In this document: piece after piece, positions 6,433 through 16,990 of the stretch
Layout of the letters: every line of letters starts with the position of its first letter
Numbering within the stretch: the first letter of the stretch is position 1
Origin: Chromobacterium sp. IIBBL 290-4
GTDB taxonomy: Bacteria; Pseudomonadota; Gammaproteobacteria; Burkholderiales; Chromobacteriaceae
Length of the DNA stretch: 64,000 nucleotides
NCBI RefSeq assembly: GCF_024207115.1
Contig: NZ_CP100128.1
Span: forward strand, 1,984,001 to 2,048,000
Direction of reading: 5' to 3'
Made by a program: the position numbers and the translations under genes
The notes under the pieces: generated by a model
The model's database searches: none
What the model saw: only the letters and a program-made list of their open reading frames with translations
What the model was told of the DNA's origin: nothing

Positions 6433-8928
6433 ATGACCGCAACGCTCGAACTGCTGGCCCCGTTTTCCGGCCCCGTCGTTCCGCTGGACCGCGTGCCGGA
6501 TCCGGTGTTCGCCGGCCTGATGATGGGGGATGGCCTGGCCATCGAACCGCTGTCGCCGACCTTGCTCGCGCCCTGTGCCGGCACGGTCAGCCAGGTGGCC
6601 CGCACCGGCCACGCGCTGACGATTACCGCCGCCAACGGCGCGGAAGTGTTGATCCATATCGGCATCGACACCGTCAAGCTGGATGGCCAGGGCTTCAAGC
6701 CGATGGTCAAGGCCGGCGACGCAGTCAGCCAGGGACAAGCATTGATCGAGGTGGATCTGGACGGCGTGGCGCGCCGCGCGCCCTCGCTGATCACCATGGT
6801 GGTCATCGCCAATAGCGAACAATTCAGTTTCCCCCGCCGTGCCGAGGGCCTGTCGCAAGCGGGCCGCTCGCACTTCCTGACCCTGGCGGCTCGCGAGGCT
6901 GTCTCCCCTCGCGAGCTTGCCGGCGGCCCGGAATCCCGCGCCGAGGCGGTGGTGAACCATGAGGGCGGACTGCATGCGCGTCCGTCCGCGCTGGTGCAGC
7001 TGGCTGCCAAAGCCTACGGCGCCAGCATTGAAATCCATTTCGGCGGCAAGCAAGCCAACGCCCGCAGCGTGGTGGCCCTGATGGGGCTGGGCGTGGGCGA
7101 GGGCGACCGCGTGGAGGTGGTTGCTCGCGGCGGCGATGGCTTAGTCGCGCTTGAAGCCGTAGTGGCGGCGCTACAAGCGCATAGCCAGGCCGGGCATGCG
7201 CCGGCCGCGCAAACGGCTGCCGTGGCCCAGGTGGAAGGCCGCATCGCCGGCGTCGCCGCCGCGCCGGGTTTGGCCATCGGCCAGGCAGTGCGCCTGGACG
7301 CGTATGAAATGGATGTGCCGCAGCAAGCGGCCAGCGCCGCCGCCGAACGCGCGGCGCTGAGCGAGGCGCTGCTCCAAGTCCGCTCGCACATCCAGCAAGG
7401 CATAGACGATGCCCTGCGCCGCGGCGCGACCGCTGAAAGCGATATCTTCGCCGCGCATCTGGCGCTGCTGGATGATCCGGAGTTGCAAGCCGCCGCCGAG
7501 CGCGACATCGCGGCCGGCGCGAGCGCGGGCTACGCCTTTCGCCGGGCGGTGCGCGCCCAATGCGCCATCCTGGCCGGCCTCGGCAATCAATTGCTGGCCG
7601 AACGCGTGGCCGATCTGAAAGACATCGAGCGCCAAGTGCTGGTGGCCCTGTACGGCGAGCCGGAGCAAGGCCCGGAGCTATTCGACGCCTCCATCCTGGT
7701 GGCCGAAGACCTGGCGCCGTCTGATTTGACCCGTCTGCCGCGCGCCAAGATCGCCGGCATCGTCACCGCCGCCGGCGGCGCCAGCGGCCACGTCGCCATT
7801 TTGGCGCGCGCCATGGGCATTCCGGCGCTGGTGGCTTGCGGCGCGTCCGCCCTGCAGCTGGAACATGGCCAGACCTTGATTCTGGATACCCAACTCGGCT
7901 TGGCCCATCCGCAACCGGACGCCGCCGAATTGGCGGCCGCCCAGGCTGAGATCGACCGCCGCGCCGCGCGCTTGCGCGCGATGCAGGCTTCGGCCAATGC
8001 GCCGGCCATCACTGCTGACGGCGCGGTGATCGAAGTGGCGGTCAATATCGCCAATGCCGACGACGCCCGCGAAGGCGTGGCCAACGGCGCCGATGCCGTG
8101 GGCTTGCTGCGCACCGAATTCCTGTTCATAGACCGGCGAGACGCGCCGAATCAGGCCGAACAGACCGAAGCCTATCAAGCGGTGCTGGACGCGCTGGAAG
8201 GCCGCAACGCCATCATCCGCACTCTGGATGTGGGCGGCGACAAGGATGTGCCTTATCTGCAGCTGCCGCCGGAGCCGAATCCGGCGCTGGGCCTGCGCGG
8301 CATCCGCACCGGCTTCGCCTATCCGGAGATGCTGGATACCCAATTGCGCGCCTTGCTGGCGGTGAAGCCGCTGTCGCGCTTGCGCATCCTGGTGCCGATG
8401 ATCGCCGATGCCGGAGAGCTGATCCGCCTGCGCGCCCGCATCGACGAGCTGGCCGCGGAAATGGGCCTGAGCGAGCGGCCGCAGCTGGGCGTGATGATAG
8501 AAGTGCCGTCCGCTGCGCTGCTGGCCGACCAATTGGCCAAGCACGCCGACTTTTTGTCGGTGGGCAGCAACGACTTGACCCAATACACGCTGGCGATGGA
8601 CCGCTGCAATGCCACCTTGGCGGCGCGGATCGATTCGCTGCATCCGGGTCTGCTGCGCTTGATCGCCATCGCGGTGGAAGGCGCGAAGAAACATGGCAAG
8701 TGGGTGGGCGTGTGCGGCGCGATGGCGTCGGATCCGCAGGCCGTGCCGGTGCTGCTGGGCCTGGGCGTGACCGAGCTGTCGGTCAGCCCGCGGCTGGTGC
8801 CGGAGGTGAAGAGCCAGGTCCGGGGCCTGTCTCTGGAAGAGTGCGGCCGAGAGGCGCAGCGTCTGTTGACGCTGGGTTCGGCCGAGGCAGTGCGCGGACG
8901 CGTGGCCGAATTGTGGCCGAAGGCGTGA
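6433..8928 (+). CDS. nagF: PTS EIIA-HPr-EI fusion phosphotransferase (NagF)
   Basis: This 831-residue cytoplasmic protein joins three PTS parts. Residues 1-150 are a glucose-type EIIA, with LIHIGIDTVKLDG placing the phosphohistidine at H75 and its partner at H60. Residues 170-250 are HPr, with H181 in GLHARPSALV. Residues 268-831 are Enzyme I, with the phosphohistidine H453 in GGASGHVAILARAMG and C761 in GVCGAMASDPQ. It can carry phosphate from PEP all the way to the EIIB of the membrane permease encoded next, so the GlcNAc uptake line does not need general PTS proteins. Confidence 0.94.
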   Translation: MTATLELLAPFSGPVVPLDRVPDPVFAGLMMGDGLAIEPLSPTLLAPCAGTVSQVARTGHALTITAANGAEVLIHIGIDTVKLDGQGFKPMVKAGDAVSQGQALIEVDLDGVARRAPSLITMVVIANSEQFSFPRRAEGLSQAGRSHFLTLAAREAVSPRELAGGPESRAEAVVNHEGGLHARPSALVQLAAKAYGASIEIHFGGKQANARSVVALMGLGVGEGDRVEVVARGGDGLVALEAVVAALQAHSQAGHAPAAQTAAVAQVEGRIAGVAAAPGLAIGQAVRLDAYEMDVPQQAASAAAERAALSEALLQVRSHIQQGIDDALRRGATAESDIFAAHLALLDDPELQAAAERDIAAGASAGYAFRRAVRAQCAILAGLGNQLLAERVADLKDIERQVLVALYGEPEQGPELFDASILVAEDLAPSDLTRLPRAKIAGIVTAAGGASGHVAILARAMGIPALVACGASALQLEHGQTLILDTQLGLAHPQPDAAELAAAQAEIDRRAARLRAMQASANAPAITADGAVIEVAVNIANADDAREGVANGADAVGLLRTEFLFIDRRDAPNQAEQTEAYQAVLDALEGRNAIIRTLDVGGDKDVPYLQLPPEPNPALGLRGIRTGFAYPEMLDTQLRALLAVKPLSRLRILVPMIADAGELIRLRARIDELAAEMGLSERPQLGVMIEVPSAALLADQLAKHADFLSVGSNDLTQYTLAMDRCNATLAARIDSLHPGLLRLIAIAVEGAKKHGKWVGVCGAMASDPQAVPVLLGLGVTELSVSPRLVPEVKSQVRGLSLEECGREAQRLLTLGSAEAVRGRVAELWPKA

Positions 8929-9014
8929 GGCGCGATGGGGAAGCTTAGGAATGACGACACGCTGGCGAACCTCCGGATGACAGGACGGCGCCAGATTAAC
9001 CTGGGAGATATGTT

Positions 9015-10697
9015 GTGAGTACCTTGAACAAGTTTGCAGGCATCCAGCAGCTGGGGCGCGCCCTGATGCTGCCGATCGCCGTGCTGCCTGTGGCCGGCTT
9101 GCTGTTGCGGCTGGGTCAGCCCGATCTGTTGAACATCAAGATCATGGCGCAGGCAGGCGACGCGATTTTCGGCAATCTGGCGTTGATCTTCGCCATCGGT
9201 GTGGCGGTGGGTTTCGCCAAGGACAACAATGGCACCTCCGGCCTGGCCGGCGCCATCGGTTTCCTGGTGCTGACCGCGGTGCTGAAGGTGATAGACGACA
9301 AGATCAATATGGGCGTGCTGTCCGGCATTCTGTCCGGTTTGATCGGCGGCTATCTGTACAACCGCTACAAGGACATCAAGCTGCCCAGTTATCTGGCCTT
9401 CTTCGGCGGCAAGCGCTTCGTGCCCATCGTCACCGGCTTCAGCATGCTGATACTCGGCGCGGTGCTAGGCTATATCTGGCCGCCTATCCAGCACGCCATC
9501 GACACGATCGGCAAGTGGCTGATCGGCGCCGGCGAAGTGGGCGTGTTCTTCTACGGCATCCTGAACCGCATCCTGATCGTCACTGGCCTGCACCACATTC
9601 TCAATACCATGGTGTGGTTCCAAGTGGGCGACTTCACCGACGCCGCCGGCAAGCTGGTGCACGGCGACCTGACCCGCTTCTTCGCCGGCGACAAGACCGC
9701 TGGCATGTTCATGTCCGGCTTCTTCCCGGTGATGATGTTCGGCCTGCCGGCCGCCTGCCTGGCGATGTACCGCACCGCCAAGCCGGAAAACAAGGCGGCT
9801 GTCGGCGGCCTGCTGTTCTCGATGGCGCTGACCGCGATGCTGACCGGCGTGACCGAGCCTGTTGAATTCGCCTTCATGTTCCTGGCGCCGGCGCTGTACG
9901 CCATCCACGCGGTGTTGACCGGCGTGGCCATGGCCATCATGCAGACCCTGGGCGTCAAGCTGGGCTTCGGCTTCTCCGCCGGCCTGTTCGACTACGTGCT
10001 GAACTTCGGCCTGGCCACCAAGCCGGCTTACCTGTTGCCGATCGGCATTGTTTATTTCTTCGTCTACTACGTGCTGTTCGTGTTCTTCATCAAGAAGTTC
10101 GACCTGAAGACCCCGGGCCGCGAGGATGTGGCTGTGGTCGCCGCCGTGGTGAGCGCCGGCACTGAGCGCGCCCGCGCCTTCATCGACGCGCTGGGCGGCG
10201 CCGCCAACCTGAAGTCGGTCGACGCCTGCACCACTCGTTTGCGCCTGCAAGTGGCCAGCAATGACAAGGTGAACGAAACCGCGCTGAAGAGCCTGGGTTC
10301 GCGCGGCCTGATCAAGCCGGCCGCCGGCAGCGTGCAAGTGGTGCTGGGACCGGAGGCCGACCTGATCGCCGATGAAATCCGCACTGCGCTGAATGCCGGC
10401 CCGGCCGCAGCCGCGCCGCAAGCCGCCGCGGAAACGCTGGTGTCGGCGGCAGCCGCCAGCGGCGCCAGCATCGACAAGAGCCGTTGGCTGGTCGCCTTGG
10501 GCGGCGCCGACAATGTGCGCAAGGTAGAGGCCATCGCCGGCAGCCGCCTGCGCATCGAAGTGGCCGATTCGGCCCGCGTGGACCAGGCTGCGTTGCAGCA
10601 GCTGGGCGCCAGCGGCGTCAGCGTGATGTCGGCTACCTTGTTGCATGTGGTTTTGCAAGGCGACGCCAGTCCTTACGCGGCGGTTTTGCAAAGTTAA
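9015..10697 (+). CDS. nagE: GlcNAc PTS permease EIICB with an extra EIIB-like domain (NagE)
   Basis: This 560-residue membrane protein imports and phosphorylates N-acetylglucosamine. Residues 1-365 are the EIIC membrane domain, with GLHHILNTMVWFQVG and GVTEPVEFAFMFLAP. Residues 383-462 are EIIB with the phosphocysteine C405 in VDACTTRLRL. Residues 486-560 repeat the EIIB fold (VEAIAGSRLRIEV), but the aligned cysteine is alanine (A508), so this second domain cannot be phosphorylated in the usual way. The start is GTG at 9015 with GGGAG eight bases upstream. EIIA is supplied by the preceding gene. Confidence 0.93.
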   Translation: MSTLNKFAGIQQLGRALMLPIAVLPVAGLLLRLGQPDLLNIKIMAQAGDAIFGNLALIFAIGVAVGFAKDNNGTSGLAGAIGFLVLTAVLKVIDDKINMGVLSGILSGLIGGYLYNRYKDIKLPSYLAFFGGKRFVPIVTGFSMLILGAVLGYIWPPIQHAIDTIGKWLIGAGEVGVFFYGILNRILIVTGLHHILNTMVWFQVGDFTDAAGKLVHGDLTRFFAGDKTAGMFMSGFFPVMMFGLPAACLAMYRTAKPENKAAVGGLLFSMALTAMLTGVTEPVEFAFMFLAPALYAIHAVLTGVAMAIMQTLGVKLGFGFSAGLFDYVLNFGLATKPAYLLPIGIVYFFVYYVLFVFFIKKFDLKTPGREDVAVVAAVVSAGTERARAFIDALGGAANLKSVDACTTRLRLQVASNDKVNETALKSLGSRGLIKPAAGSVQVVLGPEADLIADEIRTALNAGPAAAAPQAAAETLVSAAAASGASIDKSRWLVALGGADNVRKVEAIAGSRLRIEVADSARVDQAALQQLGASGVSVMSATLLHVVLQGDASPYAAVLQS

Positions 10698-10760
10698 GTC
10701 AAGCAAATGGCAAACACTTGATGTAGCGTGTTGATTACAAGCGCGAATCAGTGGAAAGTG

Positions 10761-10799
10761 ACAGCGCAAGGCGGATAAAACCTTGCGCTGTTTTGTTTT
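10761..10799 (+). terminator. Rho-independent terminator of the nag operon
   Basis: An 11-bp stem (ACAGCGCAAGG with CCTTGCGCTGT) closes a nine-base loop and is followed by TTTGTTTT, 63 bases after the nagE stop codon. Confidence 0.85.
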
Positions 10800-10934
10800 C
10801 GGGCGGGCGTCTCCCGCGCCGGCCGGGTCGAGGGAAACTCCCCGGACGCGGCAGCCGGAAGCCCGCGGGAATTTGCATTGCTGGATGGCGAACACTTGGG
10901 CCATCGAGTCGTTCATCGCATTGTTACAAGGTGA

Positions 10935-11948
<1,014 letters not shown>

Positions 11949-11983
11949 GCTGTGAAGGTGTAAGGGAGAGTTGTACTCCTTCT

Positions 11984-12011
11984 ACCGGCGCCATGGAGCG
12001 CCGGTTTTTTT
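11984..12011 (+). terminator. Rho-independent terminator of gap
   Basis: The stem ACCGGCGC / GCGCCGGT with loop CATGGA is followed by a run of seven T, 36 bases after the stop codon. Confidence 0.9.
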
Positions 12012-12160
12012 ATGCCCTGGCGGGGCGTGCCGCCTATCCGCCGGCGCGCCGCTGATCCGCGGGCATCCCGCCCATCATGATCGACAGCCGACGGAGAAAC
12101 CTCTGCGGGCTTCCGTCTATCGGGAGGTCCTGATGAGCGCGGGGAGGGGATGGGCGGGAT

Positions 12161-12604
12161 TCATTCGTCTTCCTGCAGCGCCGGCATGCGCGGCGGCACC
12201 GGCATGTCGATGATGATGGAGGTCTTGGTGTCGCCGAATTGCATCAGCCGGGCGATCAAGGCCTGCAGCGCGGTCATGGTGTCCACCGCCACTTTGATCA
12301 TCAATCCGCTGGTGCCGGTGATCGAGGCGCACTCGATCACTTCCGGCGTGTTGCGGATTTCTTCTATCACCACGTAGTACTCCAGATGTTTCACTGTCAA
12401 TTCGATCAGGCAGGAGATGGGCAGCCCAACGCGCGCCGGGTCGATCTGTGCGCGATAGCCGGTGATGACGCCGCTTTGTTCCATTTTTGTGACGCGGTCG
12501 GCAATGGCCGGCGCGGAAAGATTCACGCGGCGGGCCAATTCCGCATAGCTGATTCTGGCATTTTCATGCAGTGCAACAAGGATTTTTCGATCATATCTGT
12601 CCAT
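12161..12604 (-). CDS. Lrp/AsnC-family transcriptional regulator
   Basis: This 147-residue protein has the Lrp layout: N-terminal helix-turn-helix (about residues 4-55, with LDRKILVALH-like MDRYDRKILVALHENARISY and LARRVNLSAPAIADRV) followed by a RAM-type effector domain (about 65-140, GTSGLMIKVAVDT). Such proteins bind amino acids and act as feast/famine regulators. It is convergent with gap and divergent from the candidate RNA and phoB. No neighbouring amino-acid gene points to a target, so ligand and regulon are unknown. Confidence 0.88.
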   Translation of the reverse strand: MDRYDRKILVALHENARISYAELARRVNLSAPAIADRVTKMEQSGVITGYRAQIDPARVGLPISCLIELTVKHLEYYVVIEEIRNTPEVIECASITGTSGLMIKVAVDTMTALQALIARLMQFGDTKTSIIIDMPVPPRMPALQEDE

Positions 12605-12715
12605 GTTTCGATTCTAATGAAAAAACAGAAAACAAACATCAAAAGAAAGGCTGAATGGCTTTAAAACGCTTGTTTGATAGGCTTTGTACCTTGAAATGCT
12701 ACGTAGAATGCACCC

Positions 12716-12901
12716 CGTATCTGGAACGCGAGGCATGTCCCGCCGGACGTTCCTTACCAAGATTAGTTGTGGATGAGGAGTGTCCCCTCCTTGTTCTAGA
12801 GACTGTCCTGGTGATCTCTTTGTCCCTGGTCTCTTGTCAGATCAACGTTTTTGACGACGACCATTCCGGGCCTGCGCCATCTGCGCGGGCCCATTTTTTT
12901 T
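12716..12901 (+). ncRNA. Candidate small RNA with its own terminator, upstream of phoB
   Basis: A terminator with no gene before it implies a short transcript. TAGAAT at 12704-12709 could be its -10 box, giving an RNA of about 185 bases. Within it, GGAAC...GTTCC enclosing GTCC-CGCC-GGAC forms a hairpin, and TGTCC recurs four times. One copy lies in TGTCCCCTCCTTG, which contains the anti-Shine-Dalgarno string CCTCCTT. No family is recognised; it does not look like 6S RNA. Ends are estimated. Confidence 0.4.
12868..12901 (+). terminator. Strong terminator ending the candidate small RNA
   Basis: A 10-bp stem (GGGCCTGCGC with GCGCGGGCCC, one G-U pair) around loop CATCT is followed by A and eight T. 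It points along the plus strand, the wrong direction for the upstream Lrp gene. Confidence 0.85.
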
Positions 12902-12958
12902 GCGCTGGCGCATGGGCTGCGAATGCGGCAGAATCGCGCGCGCAGCCTAATCAAGACA

Positions 12959-12975
12959 TGTCATATTAATGTCAT
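12959..12975 (+). promoter_or_regulatory. Pho-box-like operator upstream of phoB
   Basis: TGTCAT occurs at 12959-12964 and again at 12970-12975, an 11-bp period as in the direct repeats bound by PhoB. It lies 47 bases before phoB, which suggests autoregulation under phosphate starvation. Confidence 0.7.
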
Positions 12976-13022
12976 CTGCCGTTTGTATCCTTGCCACAAA
13001 ACCAAACCGAGGATAGCCGAAT

Positions 13023-13709
<687 letters not shown>

Positions 13710-13718
13710 CGGATAAAT

Positions 13719-15026
13719 ATGCGTGAATTCTTGCAACGGACGCTGATGTGGCTGGCGGCCATCGCCTTGGTCAGCGCCGGTTTCTGGGCGCTGAGCTCGG
13801 CCACGGACGCGCTGCTGGTGTTGGCCATCAGCCTGGGCGGCTGGCTGGTTTTCAATCTCTACCACATCGCCTTGTTGCTGCGCTGGCTGCGCCACCCGGT
13901 GGCGGAGCGGGTGCCGGATGGTTTCGGCGTCTGGCACGCCGTGTTCATGACGCTGTACCGCATCATGCGCAACCAGAGCCAGAGCAAGAAGAAGCTGACG
14001 CATACGCTGGAGCGCTTCATCAATGCCGGCGAGGCGATGCCGGACGGCGTGGTGGTGCTGGACGATCTGGACCGCATCGAGTGGGTCAATCCGATGGCGG
14101 TGGACCACCTGGGGCTGGACCGCAAGCGCGATGTCGGCAATCAGATACTCAATCTGATCCGCCAGCCGGCGTTCCACGCGTATATGAAGAACGCCAGCTT
14201 CAGCCAGCCGCTGACGCTGAATTTCAGCCAACCGCGCGAGCTGGTCATCTCCTTGCAGCTGGTGCCGTTCGACTCTACCCGCAAGCTGCTGCTGACGCGC
14301 GACATCACCCAGCTGGAACGGGTGCAGACCGTGCACCGCGACTTTGTCGCCAATGTGTCGCACGAGCTGCGCACGCCGCTGACGGTGGTGGGCGGCTTTC
14401 TGGAAACGCTGGCCGACATGCCCGAGGTGAACGATCAGATGTTCCGCCAGTTTCTGCCGATGATGATGGAGCAGTCGCGGCGGATGCAGAGTCTGGTTGA
14501 GGATCTGTTGACGCTGTCGCGGCTGGAGAACAGCCCCAAGGCGGCGGCGGCGGAAAAAGTGGACATGCGCGAGATGCTGGACACCTTGATGGTGGAGGCC
14601 GAGGGCTTGTCGCAAGGCCGCCACGCGGTGAAACTGGCGCGCTGCTGCGACTCCGGCCTGTGGGGCAGCGGACAAGAGCTGCACTCGGCCTTCGGCAACC
14701 TGGTGTCCAATGCGGTGCGCTATACGCCGGAAGGCGGCTGCATCACCCTGTCCTGGCAAGAGGAGGGCGAGCAGCTGCGCTTCTCGGTATGCGACACCGG
14801 CATCGGCATTCCGCGCGAGCATATTCCGCGGCTGACCGAGCGCTTCTACCGCGTCGATCGCGGCCGTTCGCGCGGCAGCGGCGGCACCGGCCTCGGCCTC
14901 GCCATCGTCAAGCATGTGCTGGCGCGGCATCATGCCCGCCTGGAAATCAAAAGCGAGCCGGAGAAGGGCAGCACTTTCAGCGTGGTGTTTCCCCGCGAAC
15001 GCCGCAACGACAGCCTGGCCGCCTGA
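13719..15026 (+). CDS. phoR: Phosphate regulon sensor kinase PhoR
   Basis: This 435-residue inner-membrane histidine kinase has two hydrophobic segments near residues 10-57, a PAS-like domain (about 95-200), the HisKA box with H215 in NVSHELRTPLTVV, and an ATPase domain with N, G1 (DTGIGIPREH) and G2 (GSGGTGLGLAIVKHVL) boxes. It has the short periplasm-poor PhoR N-terminus, consistent with sensing through the Pst/PhoU complex rather than by a periplasmic domain. It is co-transcribed with phoB. Confidence 0.94.
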   Translation: MREFLQRTLMWLAAIALVSAGFWALSSATDALLVLAISLGGWLVFNLYHIALLLRWLRHPVAERVPDGFGVWHAVFMTLYRIMRNQSQSKKKLTHTLERFINAGEAMPDGVVVLDDLDRIEWVNPMAVDHLGLDRKRDVGNQILNLIRQPAFHAYMKNASFSQPLTLNFSQPRELVISLQLVPFDSTRKLLLTRDITQLERVQTVHRDFVANVSHELRTPLTVVGGFLETLADMPEVNDQMFRQFLPMMMEQSRRMQSLVEDLLTLSRLENSPKAAAAEKVDMREMLDTLMVEAEGLSQGRHAVKLARCCDSGLWGSGQELHSAFGNLVSNAVRYTPEGGCITLSWQEEGEQLRFSVCDTGIGIPREHIPRLTERFYRVDRGRSRGSGGTGLGLAIVKHVLARHHARLEIKSEPEKGSTFSVVFPRERRNDSLAA

Positions 15027-15120
15027 GCCAGCGCAAACCGCCGCGTCAATCCCCTTGGCGCGGCGTGCCCATCGGGGTAGGATTCTCTCTTTATCTCAAG
15101 CAATACCCGGACGCCACACC

Positions 15121-16182
15121 ATGAATCGTTTGCAAGCCATCCGTCCCTTCGGCCAGCGCATCTGGCTGGACAATCTGTCCCGTGAACTGATCGCCTCCGG
15201 CGAACTGGCCCGCCTGCTGGCCGACGACGGCATCGCCGGCGTGACCTCCAATCCGGCCATTTTTTACAAGGCGATCAGCAGCGACGCCAGCTACCAGGGC
15301 GAACTGGCTGTGCTGAAGCAAGACGCGGCGCTGTCCGCCGAAGCGCGCTACGAAAAACTGGTGGTGGCCGACATCCAGGCCGCCTGCGACCTGTTGCTGC
15401 CGCAATACGAAGCCAGCCAGGGCAACGACGGCTACGTCAGCCTGGAGGTGTCCCCGGAACTGTCGCGCGACGAAGCCGGCACCCTGGCCGCCGCCCGCCG
15501 TCTGTGGGCCGAGATCGGCCGCGCCAACGCGATGATCAAGATCCCGGCCACCGCTGAAGGCATCCGCGCCTTCCAGACGCTGACCCGCGAAGGCGTCAAC
15601 GTCAACATCACCCTGCTGTTCTCGCTGCCGCAGGTGGAAGCGGTGTGGGACGCCTACATCGCCGGTCTGAACGCCCGTCTGGCAGATGGCAAGCCGGTGT
15701 CCGGCATCAAGGCCGTGGCCAGCTTCTTCCTATCGCGCGTCGACAGCCTGCTGGACGCGCAAGTGGCGGAGCAGCACAAGGGCAAGGTGGCGATCGCGCT
15801 GTCCAAGGCCGCTTACATCCGTTATCAGGCGCGTTTCCATGGCGAAGAGTTCGCCAAGCTGCGCGCCGCCGGCGCCATGCCGCAATTCCTGTTGTGGGCC
15901 TCCACCGGCACCAAGAATGCCGCCTACAGCGACGTGCTGTACGTGGAAACCCTGATCGGCGATGAAACCGTCAATACCGTGCCGGACGCCACCATGGCCG
16001 CCTTCCGCGATCACGGCAACGCCGCGCTGACGTTGCCGCAAGCGCTGGAGCAAGCTCAGGCCTTGCTGGCTGAAGTGGAAGCCGCGGGCATCGATCTGGC
16101 CGCTGTGGGCGAGAAGTTGCAGCAAGACGGCCTGAAACTGTTCGAGGACGCTTTCGCCCAGCTGCTCAAACTGACGGCTTAA
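15121..16182 (+). CDS. tal: Transaldolase
   Basis: This 353-residue cytoplasmic enzyme transfers a dihydroxyacetone unit between sugar phosphates in the non-oxidative pentose phosphate pathway. The start MNRLQAIRPFGQRIWLDN, the VTSNPAIFYKAI motif and the Schiff-base lysine K140 in AMIKIPAT identify it. The open frame extends far upstream into phoR, but ATG 15121 begins the conserved sequence and follows the phoR stop by 94 bases. The product links pentose flux to erythrose-4-phosphate, a substrate of the DAHP synthase encoded later in the window. Confidence 0.94.
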   Translation: MNRLQAIRPFGQRIWLDNLSRELIASGELARLLADDGIAGVTSNPAIFYKAISSDASYQGELAVLKQDAALSAEARYEKLVVADIQAACDLLLPQYEASQGNDGYVSLEVSPELSRDEAGTLAAARRLWAEIGRANAMIKIPATAEGIRAFQTLTREGVNVNITLLFSLPQVEAVWDAYIAGLNARLADGKPVSGIKAVASFFLSRVDSLLDAQVAEQHKGKVAIALSKAAYIRYQARFHGEEFAKLRAAGAMPQFLLWASTGTKNAAYSDVLYVETLIGDETVNTVPDATMAAFRDHGNAALTLPQALEQAQALLAEVEAAGIDLAAVGEKLQQDGLKLFEDAFAQLLKLTA

Positions 16183-16205
16183 GCTTCCGGTCGACGGAAA
16201 AAAAC

Positions 16206-16243
16206 AACGGGTTGCCGGCGCGAGCGGGCAACCCGTTTTGTTT
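16206..16243 (+). terminator. Rho-independent terminator of tal
   Basis: An 11-bp stem AACGGGTTGCC / GGCAACCCGTT is followed by TTGTTT, 24 bases after the tal stop. The minus-strand copy is preceded by the convergent hemerythrin gene and could serve both. Confidence 0.85.
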
Positions 16244-16255
16244 GCGCGCCGCGGC

Positions 16256-16786
16256 TTAGGCGGCCTGGGCGCGTCTGGCGGCCATGTGTTCTCCGGCCTG
16301 TCTGAGTTCTTCCAGGCTCAGCGTGCTGGACGCGGTGGGAAACAGCCAGGCCTCCTCGGTGGCGGCGTGTTCGCGGTATTGGCGGGCGAATTCCTGCAAT
16401 TCATTCTTGCTGATCTGCTTGATGCGGCCATCGCGCAGCGCGGTCAGATCGTCGCGGATGGCGTTCCAGCAGGAGTGCAGATAGCCGTGCTCGGCGGAGA
16501 GCTGCTCCAGCCTGGGCACTGCGGTGGGCACGCGCTGTTCGATCAGCGGGAACAGCTCTTCTTCCTCGTCGGTATGATGGGCCGGTCCGGCGACGTCGAA
16601 ATAGCGCACGATGTCGTCAATGGTGTTGCGCGCGGCGTCGTCGACGCCATGCTCATCGATATAGGGCGGCAGTTTGTCCAATAAGTCGCAGAAGCGGCGA
16701 ATTTTGTCGTGGCAGGCCAGCAGCATTTCCAGCGGCTGTTCGAAACTGGGGGCGGTGGGGCCGCCCAAGGTGTCGAGCGTGAGCAT
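16256..16786 (-). CDS. Hemerythrin-like HHE domain protein
   Basis: This 176-residue helical protein carries the histidine/glutamate pattern of a di-iron hemerythrin domain: LACHDKIRRFCDLLDKLP, PAHHTDEEEELFPLIEQ, SAEHGYLHSCW and REHAATEEAWLFP. Such proteins bind oxygen or nitric oxide or help repair iron centres; which applies here is not shown. The ATG at 16786 is preferred because AGGAGA lies eight bases upstream. An in-frame ATG at 16819 lacks a ribosome site. It is convergent with tal. Confidence 0.87.
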   Translation of the reverse strand: MLTLDTLGGPTAPSFEQPLEMLLACHDKIRRFCDLLDKLPPYIDEHGVDDAARNTIDDIVRYFDVAGPAHHTDEEEELFPLIEQRVPTAVPRLEQLSAEHGYLHSCWNAIRDDLTALRDGRIKQISKNELQEFARQYREHAATEEAWLFPTASSTLSLEELRQAGEHMAARRAQAA

Positions 16787-16990
16787 GAGGGTGGTCTCCT
16801 GCATTGAGGTCCGGGACATTGTGCCGCAACAGCCAAGCCATGGACATGACGCGCCTCAAGCGTAAACTAGACGTCATGCGAAATATGGCGCAGGCGCAAC
16901 GCGAAGGCGCAAATTCTTGATACCGCTTTGCGGGCGGGAACACAAGCGGATTTTTCCGTAGCGCCGACGTCATGAATATAAGAGGTTTTT

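Larger units (their letters stand above)
12605..13022. other. 418-base intergenic region between Lrp gene and phoB
   Basis: It contains, in order on the plus strand, a -10-like TAGAAT (12704-12709), a structured stretch ending in a strong terminator (12868-12901), and a Pho-box-like pair of repeats (12959-12975) before phoB. I found no credible protein gene: the long open frame across it reads through the terminator. Confidence 0.6.

Noticed and set aside
12716..12901. 6S RNA
   Set aside because: Length fits, but the two ends do not pair into the long closing stem and central bubble expected of 6S RNA.
12655..12969. 104-codon open frame upstream of phoB
   Set aside because: It reads straight through a strong terminator and the Pho-box region and has no protein-like pattern.
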